From assembly GCF_023716665.1 (NCBI RefSeq), contig NZ_CP071860.1, positions 1,240,001-1,304,000 of the forward strand: a stretch of DNA of 64,000 nucleotides, in the 5' to 3' direction. The notes below the pieces were generated by a model that had not been told where the DNA came from, made no database searches, and saw nothing but the letters and a program-made list of their open reading frames with translations. The DNA is from Vibrio sp. SCSIO 43135 (GTDB taxonomy: Bacteria > Pseudomonadota > Gammaproteobacteria > Enterobacterales > Vibrionaceae). A program made the position numbers and the translations under genes. Positions 16,099-24,415 of the stretch are shown here, one piece after another; the first letter of the stretch is position 1, and the number at the start of each line of letters is the position of its first letter.

Positions 16099-17493
16099 TT
16101 AGACTTTATCTGTTTTACCCGCAGCCCCCGCCAGCTTGGATAGCCAGACATCCCAAGGCTTTGGTTTCAACTCATTGTCTTCCGCGTCTTCCTTGCGCCT
16201 CACCGCATTGCGAACCATCATCGCACCAAGCCAGCGCACTGGTTCCGGTGGAAACTGACCGAGAGGCCCCTTTGCCAAACCACATCGACTCCAATCATTG
16301 TCTAGTCCTAGCACCAAAGACGATAAGATTTTACCGCCAAGATGAGTTTGCACCACACCACTGCCGGAGTAGCCAAAGCCATAATAAATATTGCTTTGTC
16401 CCTCTAAGCTGCCGAAAAACGGTAACCCTGTCACTGAGCGATCTGATCCGCCAGTCCAACTATACGCAAAATCCGACTGCTCTAATTGAGGAAACAAATT
16501 CTGGAATGAGCGTTTCAACAGCGGTTGATACTTGGTCGGGCGGTTAAACATTTCATCGACTCTATTTGCAAAGGAGAATTGGTTGCCTCCTTTACCCAGC
16601 ATTAACCTGCCGTCCTTGGTATCTCGGTAGTAGTGGACGAAGATTCTTGAGTCGACCACTGTGGCTCCTTGTTCTGGGCCATGCTGGCGCAACTTGTCGC
16701 TAATCGGGTGGGTCACCACCATATCCGACGACACCACGACGATGCTGCGCTTAAACTGGCGAAAGTGCTTCACCATCCATGCATTAAGAGCCAACACCAC
16801 TTTATTCGCAGTCACGCTGCCATTAGGCGTGTTGACACGTGCAGGCTGACCAAAATCGAGCGTATTCATTGGGCTGTTTTCATAAATCTCGATGCCCAGC
16901 TCTAACGCTACTCGGCGTAGCCCTCTCACCAATAACGCAGGTTGAACACTGGCCGCAGCAGGAGAGTAGAATCCATCAATATGTCGATGGGAGCCTGCTT
17001 TTTTGGCCAATTGGTCGTCACATTTTTGCCAACTGTTGATCCCCAGCGAATCCAGCGCATCCACCACTGGCTCCATGCTTCCTTGCTGGGCGCTATTCGT
17101 CGCGGTGTAGTAAGTCCCCTTTCGGTATAACTCTGCATCAATATTGTGCTGATTACAGAACGCTTCGATGTCATAAACCGCTTGCTCAGACTGAGCAACC
17201 AACCATTTTGCTTGTTCTTGTCCAAACAAACGTTGTAGTGTAGGGAACTTGGTCGACCACGTCAGCATACAACCGCCGTTAGCACCTGAAGCGCCACTTC
17301 CACACAACCCTTTCTCGATAATGACGACTTTGTGGTTCGGTTGCTGCTGTTTGAGCATAATTCCAGTCCAAAGCCCAGTATAGCCCCCACCAACAATGAC
17401 CACATCAGCGTCGATGTGCTGTTCGAGTGTTTGGGGCTGTGTATCTTGTTCGCGTTCTAACGCTTGTTTAAACCAAAATGAAGGATGGTTCAT
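16099..17493 (-). CDS. DAO-family FAD-dependent oxidoreductase
   Basis: A 464-residue D-amino-acid-oxidase-fold flavoprotein. The FAD-binding motif is VVIVGGGYTGLWTGIML (about 31-47), followed by GASGANGGCML. The C-terminal FAD site is YYGFGYSGSGVVQTHLGG near 370. It looks like PuuB-type gamma-glutamylputrescine oxidases, which oxidise secondary or primary amines. The C-terminus carries an extra basic segment of about 50 residues. It lies about 2.6 kb from the aminoethylphosphonate cluster. Recurrent FAD oxidoreductases of this fold (PbfC/PbfD) oxidise N-methyl-AEP or AEP to phosphonoacetaldehyde, so that role is possible. Polyamine or glycine-betaine-type amine oxidation is equally open. Confidence 0.82.
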   Translation of the reverse strand: MNHPSFWFKQALEREQDTQPQTLEQHIDADVVIVGGGYTGLWTGIMLKQQQPNHKVVIIEKGLCGSGASGANGGCMLTWSTKFPTLQRLFGQEQAKWLVAQSEQAVYDIEAFCNQHNIDAELYRKGTYYTATNSAQQGSMEPVVDALDSLGINSWQKCDDQLAKKAGSHRHIDGFYSPAAASVQPALLVRGLRRVALELGIEIYENSPMNTLDFGQPARVNTPNGSVTANKVVLALNAWMVKHFRQFKRSIVVVSSDMVVTHPISDKLRQHGPEQGATVVDSRIFVHYYRDTKDGRLMLGKGGNQFSFANRVDEMFNRPTKYQPLLKRSFQNLFPQLEQSDFAYSWTGGSDRSVTGLPFFGSLEGQSNIYYGFGYSGSGVVQTHLGGKILSSLVLGLDNDWSRCGLAKGPLGQFPPEPVRWLGAMMVRNAVRRKEDAEDNELKPKPWDVWLSKLAGAAGKTDKV

Positions 17494-17629
17494 AGCTGAC
17501 CTTTTTAATGATTTCCGTTGTCATTACTCTATGTGGTCAAAGCAAAGTGCACGAGCTAGATTATCTAACGTCAACCGTTAGGAATGGTGACGCCAGCAGT
17601 ACGTTGTCGCCCATCATTTACTCTCTCTT

Positions 17630-17659
17630 AAAAAGAAAAGCCCCGCATAACGCGGGGCT
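17630..17659 (-). terminator. Terminator after the DUF3316 gene
   Basis: The GC-rich stem AGCCCCGC / GCGGGGCT with a five-base loop is followed on the minus strand by TTTTCTTTTT. It ends the transcript of the minus-strand gene at 17729-18082. Confidence 0.88.
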
Positions 17660-17728
17660 CATTGTTATTTTAAGTTTTAGTGCTAGCAAAAACTTAATAA
17701 TCACACTTTAGATTAATGCTTAACCTAA

Positions 17729-18082
17729 TTAATCACGATCACGTGCACGATACTCGTAGCTGACATTCACAATAGGTTGATACGCCATACCTTGCTCGGT
17801 GATCAACTCATGCACAGTAACGTTTGAGTTGGTGACCGAAAATGATTTCACGTCGACTAACTCATTACCTGAGTGGCGAAGAGTTTGGTGCAACTCTGTT
17901 GATGACATGTTGCTGAGATCCATAAGCATTGTTTTGCCTTGCTCAATCGCCGCTTCTTTAGACGCGACGGCATCACCGTTGATGCGCTCTGAACTCACTT
18001 TAGAATTGTAAGCACCACTCAAACCCGCCATAGCACTTACGCTGAACATTAGAATTGTTGTTAAACCGATTACCTTGATCAT
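17729..18082 (-). CDS. DUF3316-family small secreted protein
   Basis: A 117-residue protein with a signal peptide (MIKVIGLTTILMFSVSAMA) and a mature domain of the DUF3316 type, common in Vibrio. It contains SKEAAIEQGKTMLMDLSNMSSTELHQTL and a final beta strand ending VNVSYEYRARDRD. The predicted location is the periplasm. No catalytic residues are recognisable and the function is unknown. It is transcribed alone, with a good terminator downstream and a 290-base AT-rich upstream region (18083-18372) in which I recognise no other gene. Confidence 0.82.
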   Translation of the reverse strand: MIKVIGLTTILMFSVSAMAGLSGAYNSKVSSERINGDAVASKEAAIEQGKTMLMDLSNMSSTELHQTLRHSGNELVDVKSFSVTNSNVTVHELITEQGMAYQPIVNVSYEYRARDRD

Positions 18083-18372
18083 AACTGACTCCTTTTCTTA
18101 CCTAAAAGTGAACTCGATGTTTGCTCTCGAGTTCTTGTTAAGTACCGATAAAGACCCACAGCAGATCAGATATATTTCATTAAAAATTTCACCCATTCAT
18201 AATTATTTTCCACGAAAGCTCGCAGTTAATAATTGGCGCTAAAAATGCTAATTCAATTAGTTTCAATGAATACAGGCAGTTATTGCTTCAACACTTAAAA
18301 TAAGGCTCAAATTAACACGCCATTTTTTAGAATGTTTGGCAATATGCCGCACGAAAAGGTCATAAAGGCGCT

Positions 18373-19275
18373 CTAGCTAAGGGATAAAACCAGCCCGATT
18401 AAAATCAGCAGAACCCCTACTCCACGGGTGAGGTACCATTTTTCTTTCAAGAAAATTACCCCCATGATAAGTCCGAATACAATGCTGATTTGACGCAACG
18501 CGACCACAAAGCTGACGTTTTCTGTCATTGTCATCGCAAACAGAACCAGTCCGTACGTTGCTGCCATCATACTCCCCGCAACAAGCGCTGAACTGCGAAT
18601 TTTCCATGCTACACCGAATTGCTCTCTTTGCTTGGTCGCCAGCAAATACACACTGATTGGCATTGCAATCGCCCAGAACTGAATACCGAGGTAAAACACA
18701 GAGGAGTATTGATCGGCAATAAGCTCACCCACCGATTGATTAATCAAAAGCAACGCTTCTTTGTCAATGATGGAATACCCAGTTGTACCCACCGCAGCAA
18801 CCAATGCCCAAAGTACCCCGAGGTTGAGGTAAGAGGAAAAGTTGAGCTGCTTAAAACTGTCGAGAGGAACAACTAAACAACCCAATGTAATGAGAGCAAA
18901 ACCAAACCAGTGCAGTGGCTCCAGTTGATGCCCAAGCACCACAGTGCCCACACCAACCATGAGCACAGGTAAGGCTCTTGCCATTGGGTAAACTACGCCT
19001 ATATCCGCATGCTTATAGGCTAGGCCTAAACCCAGCAGATATACCATTTGGCTTATTCCGCTCACTAACAAAAGTTTCCAGAAAACTGGCGGTAACGACT
19101 CAAGGCCGATGGTGTTCAAATACCAAATCAAATAGGGGGTGAGCAAAGTAGCTGCGGCGCTACTGGTTGCTAAAAAAAACGCAGCACCAGAGACCTGATT
19201 ACTTTTCCCTAGAATATTCCAACCGGCATGAAGAAGCGCAGAAAAGACGACTAACGCAACCGCGAAAAGAGTCAT
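18373..19275 (-). CDS. EamA/DMT transporter next to the phosphonate cluster
   Basis: A 300-residue ten-helix transporter with two EamA halves (LLHAGWNILGK in the first, VALRQISIVFGLIMGVIFLKEKW in the second). ATG 19275 has AAGGA seven bases upstream; the reading frame continues to 19401 but that extension lies in the phnR end and is polar. It is the last minus-strand gene of the phn region, yet a hairpin at 19308-19335 lies between it and phnR, so it may be only partly co-transcribed. The substrate is unknown; import of a phosphonate or export of a product are both guesses from position. Confidence 0.82.
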   Translation of the reverse strand: MTLFAVALVVFSALLHAGWNILGKSNQVSGAAFFLATSSAAATLLTPYLIWYLNTIGLESLPPVFWKLLLVSGISQMVYLLGLGLAYKHADIGVVYPMARALPVLMVGVGTVVLGHQLEPLHWFGFALITLGCLVVPLDSFKQLNFSSYLNLGVLWALVAAVGTTGYSIIDKEALLLINQSVGELIADQYSSVFYLGIQFWAIAMPISVYLLATKQREQFGVAWKIRSSALVAGSMMAATYGLVLFAMTMTENVSFVVALRQISIVFGLIMGVIFLKEKWYLTRGVGVLLILIGLVLSLS

Positions 19276-19299
19276 ACTAGTTCCTTGAATAAAGCCATT

Positions 19300-19335
19300 T
19301 AAAGAAAAGCTCCTGCAGCGGATGCCGTAGGAGCT
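19300..19335 (-). terminator. Hairpin/terminator between phnR and the DMT transporter gene
   Basis: AGCTCCT pairs with AGGAGCT around a 14-base loop. On the minus strand the stem is followed by TTTTCTTT. It is likely to attenuate or end the phnTUVR transcript. Confidence 0.65.
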
Positions 19336-19349
19336 AATTATAGGATGAG

Positions 19350-20054
19350 TTAACGTTCGAGCTGAGCCAATGACTCTATGCTGATCGCATCGTGGCGCCA
19401 ATACTCAATATCGCAATCAATCAACTCACCGCTTTGGTTGTAATTGATTCGCTCAACCACCATCGCTGGAGTGCCCGACGTCGCTCTTAAAGCCTGAGCG
19501 GTTTCTCCAAGTAAAGAGCTGGTGCTGATACGGTAGCGTATTTTTTGATATACAACGCCAAAGTGCTCACGGTAGATATCCGTCAGCGAGTTAGACAAGT
19601 CGAAGTCCAGCAAGTTAGGGAATAGCTCCGGGCGAATATAGTTAGTGACATACACCACCGGTCGGTCTTCTAAATAACGAACTCTATCGACTCGGTACAC
19701 ATCCGAGAAAGGCTGAAGATCGAGTAAGCTGGCCGCTTGTTTATTAGCAAGAATGCCTTTTGCCGCCACCAACTCTGTTCTTGGCTGTCTGTTTTGCCCT
19801 AGCGCCATGTTGGTGAAGTTCAACGTTTGAGTAGGATCGTAGCGCAGCGGTGCAGGTGAAATAAACCAACCTCGACGGTCTTCTCGGTAGATTTTCCCCT
19901 CAGCTTCTAGCAGCGAAAGCGCTTCGCGCAGTGTGACTCTCGTGGTATCAAACGATTCGGCTAGCTTACGCTCTGCTGGGAGCTTTTGACGAGGTGCTAA
20001 CATGCCCGAATCGATCTGCTCTACGATGGCATCCTTAATTTTTACGTACTGCAC
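19350..20054 (-). CDS. phnR: GntR/HutC-family regulator of AEP use
   Basis: A 234-residue regulator. The N-terminal winged helix (VKIKDAIVEQIDSG, then LAESFDTTRVTLREALSLLEAEG) is of the HutC/FarR branch, and the C-terminal UTRA ligand domain follows from about 80. It starts with GTG at 20054, with AAGGA six bases upstream inside the end of the permease gene, so it belongs to the transport operon. Position and family match PhnR of the Salmonella AEP locus. Its likely targets are the three TGGT-N4-(A/T)CCA sites at 22933, 24189 and 24388. HutC proteins bind such inverted repeats and respond to a pathway metabolite. Confidence 0.87.
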   Translation of the reverse strand: MQYVKIKDAIVEQIDSGMLAPRQKLPAERKLAESFDTTRVTLREALSLLEAEGKIYREDRRGWFISPAPLRYDPTQTLNFTNMALGQNRQPRTELVAAKGILANKQAASLLDLQPFSDVYRVDRVRYLEDRPVVYVTNYIRPELFPNLLDFDLSNSLTDIYREHFGVVYQKIRYRISTSSLLGETAQALRATSGTPAMVVERINYNQSGELIDCDIEYWRHDAISIESLAQLER

Positions 20055-20063
20055 AAATTGTCC

Positions 20064-21794
20064 TTATCTCTTACGCCAAGCTTGGGTTTTATTTTCTAAC
20101 GCTTTACCAACTGTCATGTGAACGAGTTTGGCGAGTGCGGCTGAAATCATTATCATCACAGCCATCGCGGCGGCTGCACCAGTTTGTCCTGCATCATCCA
20201 TATTCAATACAGATACAGAAGCTGGAATAGTGTCGGTCGAATATAAGAATACTACCGCAGAAGTGGTGGTTAATGCATTAATAAACAGATAGGTAGCAAT
20301 ATCCAAAATAGCCGGCAAACAAACTGGCAAGGTTACTTTAAAGAACAATTTGTACTGCGGTAGCTTAACCGATGCCGCCGTGGCTTCGATTTCATCGGGT
20401 AGTTGCTTTAAAGCAGTTAACGCTGTCATATGACCAACAGTGTAGTAATGCACTACGGTATTAATGACCAGAAATGCCATCGTTCCGTAGAGGATGCTTA
20501 GCGGGTTATTGGCATCATTAAAGTAGAATATATACCCCAAGCCCAGCACCATACCAGGAACCGCCATTGGTACCACACTCAGCATTTGCATCACTTGGCG
20601 AATCGGGGCAAATGAGCGACCTTTCTCAATACAGTAGGCACCCACAAAGATCACCGCTGTACCAATTACCGCTGTCCAACCTGCAAGAGTGAGTGAGTTA
20701 AAATACGGGCTCCAGCCATAGGTGCTCATTTCAGCAAAATTATAGTTGTTCAGCGTTAGTGCTTTATTCCAAGGCCAGAATGTCACCAAAGACCCATACA
20801 CAGCCATGCCCAATACAACCAGTACGGCAATCGAAATAAGCGAACAGTAAACCAAACACAATCCATCTCTAAGCCTATTAGGTTCTGGCTGATACGGTAC
20901 CGAACGAGTGTCGAACATACTTTTCTGTTTTTTCTGCACCCATCTGTCAGCAACGAACGCAAGTAAAGCAGGCAATAACAGAATCAAACTGGTTACTGCA
21001 CCCATCGAAAAATTCTGTTGCCCTACAACTTGCTTAAAGATATCGGTTGCCAGAACGTTATAACTCCCCCCGATGACTTTTGGTACACCGAAGTCGGTAA
21101 TCACTAGGGTAAACACCACTATCAATGTACTTATCAAGCCGAACTTCGCCGCAGGTAAAGTAACGACAAAAAAGGTTTTGATTGGAGACGTTTTTAGGGC
21201 TCGCGCAGCTTCATACAAGCGCGCATCGGAAGTACGTAAAGAAGTCGTCAGTATCATTAAAGCATGAGGAAACGTCCAAAAAATCAGGCCCAAAGAAATA
21301 CCAATCAGGCCGTAAACGGAATTTCCGGCTAATACTTCTTTCGCGATTCCTTGATTACCAAACAAGAAGATCAAACTGATCGCAGGTAGCAAAGAAGGAG
21401 CAAGAATGGGTGCCGTACCTAATATTTGGAACAGCCCTTTCATTGGCATACATGAGCGTGTTAAAGCATAAGCGTAACCAAAAGCGAGAACCCCAACCAC
21501 TGAAGTCACAATGAGGCCAACAGTGAACGTATTGCCCAGAGAGTGCCAAAGACTTGATGAAGCGAAATAGGTCGCAAAGTTCTCAAAGCCAACATATTCC
21601 CCATCACTGTTTTGCACGCTTTTGGTCAACATCGCCCACAGCGGCATCACGATGAACAATACCATCAAGGTTGATAGAGTCAGTAAAATGGCGAACAGCA
21701 CGATGTTATCTTTGCTCACACGAGCAGCCATCGAGTCCAACATCGACGGCTTACGGCTGTTCGAAGAGTTGGTCGTCATGGTATCAAAATCCAT
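20064..21794 (-). CDS. 2-Aminoethylphosphonate ABC transporter permease (PhnU-PhnV fusion type)
   Basis: A 576-residue inner-membrane protein containing two ABC permease domains in one chain, each with the EAA loop (YEAARALKTSPIKTFFVVTLP near 195; EATAASVKLPQYKLFFKVTLP near 470). About 12 helices are predicted. Salmonella uses two separate permeases, PhnU and PhnV; here one gene serves both, as in FbpB-type iron transporters. ATG 21794 follows AAGGGT ten bases after the ATPase gene. With the ATPase and binding protein it should import AEP. Confidence 0.88.
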   Translation of the reverse strand: MDFDTMTTNSSNSRKPSMLDSMAARVSKDNIVLFAILLTLSTLMVLFIVMPLWAMLTKSVQNSDGEYVGFENFATYFASSSLWHSLGNTFTVGLIVTSVVGVLAFGYAYALTRSCMPMKGLFQILGTAPILAPSLLPAISLIFLFGNQGIAKEVLAGNSVYGLIGISLGLIFWTFPHALMILTTSLRTSDARLYEAARALKTSPIKTFFVVTLPAAKFGLISTLIVVFTLVITDFGVPKVIGGSYNVLATDIFKQVVGQQNFSMGAVTSLILLLPALLAFVADRWVQKKQKSMFDTRSVPYQPEPNRLRDGLCLVYCSLISIAVLVVLGMAVYGSLVTFWPWNKALTLNNYNFAEMSTYGWSPYFNSLTLAGWTAVIGTAVIFVGAYCIEKGRSFAPIRQVMQMLSVVPMAVPGMVLGLGYIFYFNDANNPLSILYGTMAFLVINTVVHYYTVGHMTALTALKQLPDEIEATAASVKLPQYKLFFKVTLPVCLPAILDIATYLFINALTTTSAVVFLYSTDTIPASVSVLNMDDAGQTGAAAAMAVMIMISAALAKLVHMTVGKALENKTQAWRKR

Positions 21795-21804
21795 TTATTT
21801 ACCC

Positions 21805-22917
21805 TTAAGCAGCCAGTGACTTGTGAGAAGTGACTGAGCGCTTTGAATACGCTCTTAACCCACTTTGTGCAAACGTAATGTAGCGAATGTCGCCTCGGCG
21901 TAGCTTGTTTTCTGTTACCCACTCTACTGGGATGTCCACCAAAATTGGCTTAGCTTGGCTGTCATGCTGCAACTGGCACTCCGCTCGATAGAAAGCCCCT
22001 AGGAACTCAACATCCGTCACTCGTACAGGTAAGCCATCATTAAAGCTCGACGTAAACTTGATACTTTCAGGGCGCACCGCAAGCTCGAAGCTGTCACCAC
22101 GGGCAATCGGCATATTTTCTATCACAGGGAGTGGGATCAGCGATTCTGCAATGCGCAGTTTGGTGTCTGTCGCCACCGAGGATTGAATGAAGTTCATACT
22201 GCCAACAAATTCCGCCACAAATCGAGTTGCCGGCTGTTGGTAAATCTCTTGAGGCGTCCCTACCTGTTCAATCACCCCGTGGTTCATAACCACGATACGA
22301 TCGGCCATTGTCAACGCTTCATCTTGGTCGTGCGTGACCATAATGGTGGTAATGCCTAACTTTCGCTGTAACTGACAAATCTCGTCACGCAGGTGAGTAC
22401 GAACTTTCGCGTCCAGTGCCGATAAAGGTTCGTCCAGCAACAGTAACCCCGGCGACAGCGCCAGAGCACGAGCAAGCGCGACACGCTGCTGCTGACCTCC
22501 GGAAAGTTGGTTCGGGTATTTTTGAGCCGATGTCGGCAGTCCGATGGTCTCTAGCCAACCATCGACTTTTTCCAATGCATCTTTGGTCGACATACCTTGG
22601 TTTTTAAGGCCAATGGCAATGTTCTCTTGCACAGTAAGGTTTGGGAATAAAGCGTAAGATTGAAACACAATGCCGAAGTCGCGTTTCTCTGGAGGAAGAA
22701 AAGTGGTGTCTTGACCGTTTTGATAAATAGATCCAGAAGTCGGCAAATCTAGGCCTGCAATCGCGCGCAATAATGTCGTTTTACCGCAGCCTGATGGTCC
22801 AAGAAAGCACACAAACTCACCCTGCTCTATCGCAAGTGAAATCTGTTTTAATGCTGTGAACTGACCGAATTGCTTCACAACATTTTCAATGGTTAAGTAA
22901 GGTTGGTTGGTCATCAT
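21805..22917 (-). CDS. phnT: 2-Aminoethylphosphonate ABC transporter ATP-binding protein
   Basis: A 370-residue ABC ATPase. The Walker A motif is GPSGCGKTT (about 41-49), the Q-loop follows in VFQSYALFPNLT, the signature is LSGGQQQRVALARA, Walker B is LLLLDEPLSALD, and the H-loop is in MVTHDQDEA. A C-terminal TOBE regulatory domain follows from about 260. It supplies energy to the fused permease 10 bases downstream. GGAGAG precedes the ATGATG start. Directly upstream lies an operator-like site (22933-22944), and a UUCG hairpin separates it from phnS, so phnS may be made in excess. Confidence 0.93.
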   Translation of the reverse strand: MMTNQPYLTIENVVKQFGQFTALKQISLAIEQGEFVCFLGPSGCGKTTLLRAIAGLDLPTSGSIYQNGQDTTFLPPEKRDFGIVFQSYALFPNLTVQENIAIGLKNQGMSTKDALEKVDGWLETIGLPTSAQKYPNQLSGGQQQRVALARALALSPGLLLLDEPLSALDAKVRTHLRDEICQLQRKLGITTIMVTHDQDEALTMADRIVVMNHGVIEQVGTPQEIYQQPATRFVAEFVGSMNFIQSSVATDTKLRIAESLIPLPVIENMPIARGDSFELAVRPESIKFTSSFNDGLPVRVTDVEFLGAFYRAECQLQHDSQAKPILVDIPVEWVTENKLRRGDIRYITFAQSGLRAYSKRSVTSHKSLAA

Positions 22918-22932
22918 CAGATACTCTCCAAT

Positions 22933-22944
22933 TGGTATACACCA
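22933..22944. promoter_or_regulatory. PhnR operator-like site upstream of phnT
   Basis: TGGTATACACCA (arms TTGGT/ACCAA at 22932-22945) lies 16 bases before the phnT start. It shares the TGGT-N4-ACCA layout with sites upstream of phnS and phnW, a pattern typical of HutC-family regulators. Confidence 0.6.
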
Positions 22945-23059
22945 ACCTTAGTTCTGGTTTATTTCAATTCAATGACGAATTTATAGAGAGAAGATGACAC
23001 TTGTATTGCAGTTTCAATATAGATTGAAGCTAGCTCGAAAAACGCATTTTAGAAACAAC

Positions 23060-23083
23060 AAAGGAGAGCCGAAGCTCTCCCAA
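23060..23083 (-). terminator. UUCG hairpin between phnS and phnT
   Basis: On the minus strand GGAGAGC and GCTCTCC form a 7-bp stem capped by the very stable TTCG tetraloop and followed by TTTGTTGTTT. It lies 22 bases after the phnS stop and probably acts as a partial terminator or protects the phnS mRNA. Confidence 0.7.
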
Positions 23084-23101
23084 TACCGCCTTAGTTTTAG
23101 G

Positions 23102-24109
23102 CTAAGATTTTGGCTCTGACTTTCCGTCGAATTTCTCAGACCACTTTGCTAGCACTTTCGAGCGGTCACTACCCATTTTCGCGAAGTCCATTTTCGCCAT
23201 TGATGCTTCAACATCAGGGAAGTTAGAAACCGTTGCCGTCACTTCTTTATGAGCAACGACTGGGTACATTTCAACGTACAATTCGTTAGCGGCTTTTGAA
23301 ATCGACCAATCCACAACGCGTTTCGCTGCTTCTGACTCTTTGACTAAGCCAACCGCTTCTGATTCCCAGCCAATCCCTTTTGGTGTAATCACAGCAAGTG
23401 GAGCGCCTTGAGTTTTCAGCTTCGCACCACGGCTTGCCATGGAAATACCGATAGCAACTTCACCCATGCCAGCCTGAACACAAGGCTTGGAACCAGAGTG
23501 TGTGTAGTGAGCAATGTTGTTATCAAGTTTCTTCATGTAGTTCCAGGCTTGATCTTCGCCCATGTTTTGCAACCAAGCCGATACTTGCATATAACCTGTA
23601 CCAGAAGACGCAGGGTTAGGCATCGCAATGTGGCCTTTATAGACAGGTTTCGTTAAGTCTTCCCACGACGTTGGTTTTGGTAAATCTAGCTGTTTCGCAA
23701 CCGCTTCGTTGAAACAAACCGCGTTGAAGAAAGCATCGTTACCAAACCAAGCTTGAGCTGATTGAGGATCGTTTAGGTCACTCTTCAGCATATCTAGACC
23801 TTGCGGTGTGTATGGTTGCAAAATGCCTTCTTCTTTTAGCAACGCCATTGACGATCCCGCTAGACCCCATACGACTTCAGCACGAGGGTTATTTTTCTCT
23901 GCCAGCAATTTAGCCGTCATGATTCCCGTTGAATCACGCACCCATTTGATCTTAACGTCTGGGTTTTCTTTTTCGAATGCCGATTTATATTTCGCAAGAA
24001 TATCGGTTTCAAAAGCAGTGTAAACCGTCACTTCCTGCGCTGCATATGCATTTGTGGCCAACAGTGATACAAGTGCAGCCAGTGATCCTTTCATCAAACG
24101 GTTTTTCAT
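23102..24109 (-). CDS. phnS: 2-Aminoethylphosphonate-binding periplasmic protein
   Basis: About 335 residues. The signal peptide (MKNRLMKGSLAALVSLLATNAYA) is followed by a type II periplasmic-binding fold related to iron/spermidine-binding proteins (VTVYTAFETDILAKYKSAFEKENP; VVWGLAGSSMALL; MPNPASSGTGYMQVSAWL). It delivers AEP to the permease. ATG 24109 lies six bases from GGAG; ATG 24112 is an equally legal start. It is the first gene of the minus-strand phn arm, divergent from phnW. Confidence 0.9.
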   Translation of the reverse strand: MKNRLMKGSLAALVSLLATNAYAAQEVTVYTAFETDILAKYKSAFEKENPDVKIKWVRDSTGIMTAKLLAEKNNPRAEVVWGLAGSSMALLKEEGILQPYTPQGLDMLKSDLNDPQSAQAWFGNDAFFNAVCFNEAVAKQLDLPKPTSWEDLTKPVYKGHIAMPNPASSGTGYMQVSAWLQNMGEDQAWNYMKKLDNNIAHYTHSGSKPCVQAGMGEVAIGISMASRGAKLKTQGAPLAVITPKGIGWESEAVGLVKESEAAKRVVDWSISKAANELYVEMYPVVAHKEVTATVSNFPDVEASMAKMDFAKMGSDRSKVLAKWSEKFDGKSEPKS

Positions 24110-24188
24110 CATTTTCTCCAATTATGGCGTTGTTTGGGTATAAAACAGTCTGTTCAAATTCAATCTAATTCGCTTTTGCGCTATCAAT

Positions 24189-24200
24189 TGGTCTGTACCA
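24189..24200. promoter_or_regulatory. PhnR operator-like site upstream of phnS
   Basis: TGGTCTGTACCA is a TGGT-N4-ACCA inverted repeat, extended by AAT on one side and GTT on the other. It lies 80-91 bases before the phnS start, consistent with repression of the transport arm. Confidence 0.6.
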
Positions 24201-24387
24201 GTTGACGATATACACCCTAATTTTTGTTTATGACGTTTAAATGAACAAAAAATGGCAGTTTTGAGAAATATAAACCGCAAAATGTTCGGTTAAGATCGAT
24301 TCATCAGAGCCATATTAAAGTTTTATGAAATTGGTAATCTTGCTATTTACGGGCTCTAAATCCGCTTGCTAAGGTAACCTCAACTTT

Positions 24388-24399
24388 TGGTATAGTCCA
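24388..24399. promoter_or_regulatory. PhnR operator-like site upstream of phnW
   Basis: TGGTATAGTCCA lies 17 bases before the phnW ATG and overlaps a TATAGT that could be the -10 element. One arm base differs from the other two copies. Confidence 0.55.
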
Positions 24400-24415
24400 A
24401 TTATCGAGAACTGAG

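Larger units (their letters stand above)
24110..24415. promoter_or_regulatory. Divergent phnS/phnW control region
   Basis: This 306-base AT-rich gap between divergent genes contains both phn promoters and two operator-like sites, 24189-24200 near phnS and 24388-24399 near phnW. No small gene is evident. Confidence 0.6.
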
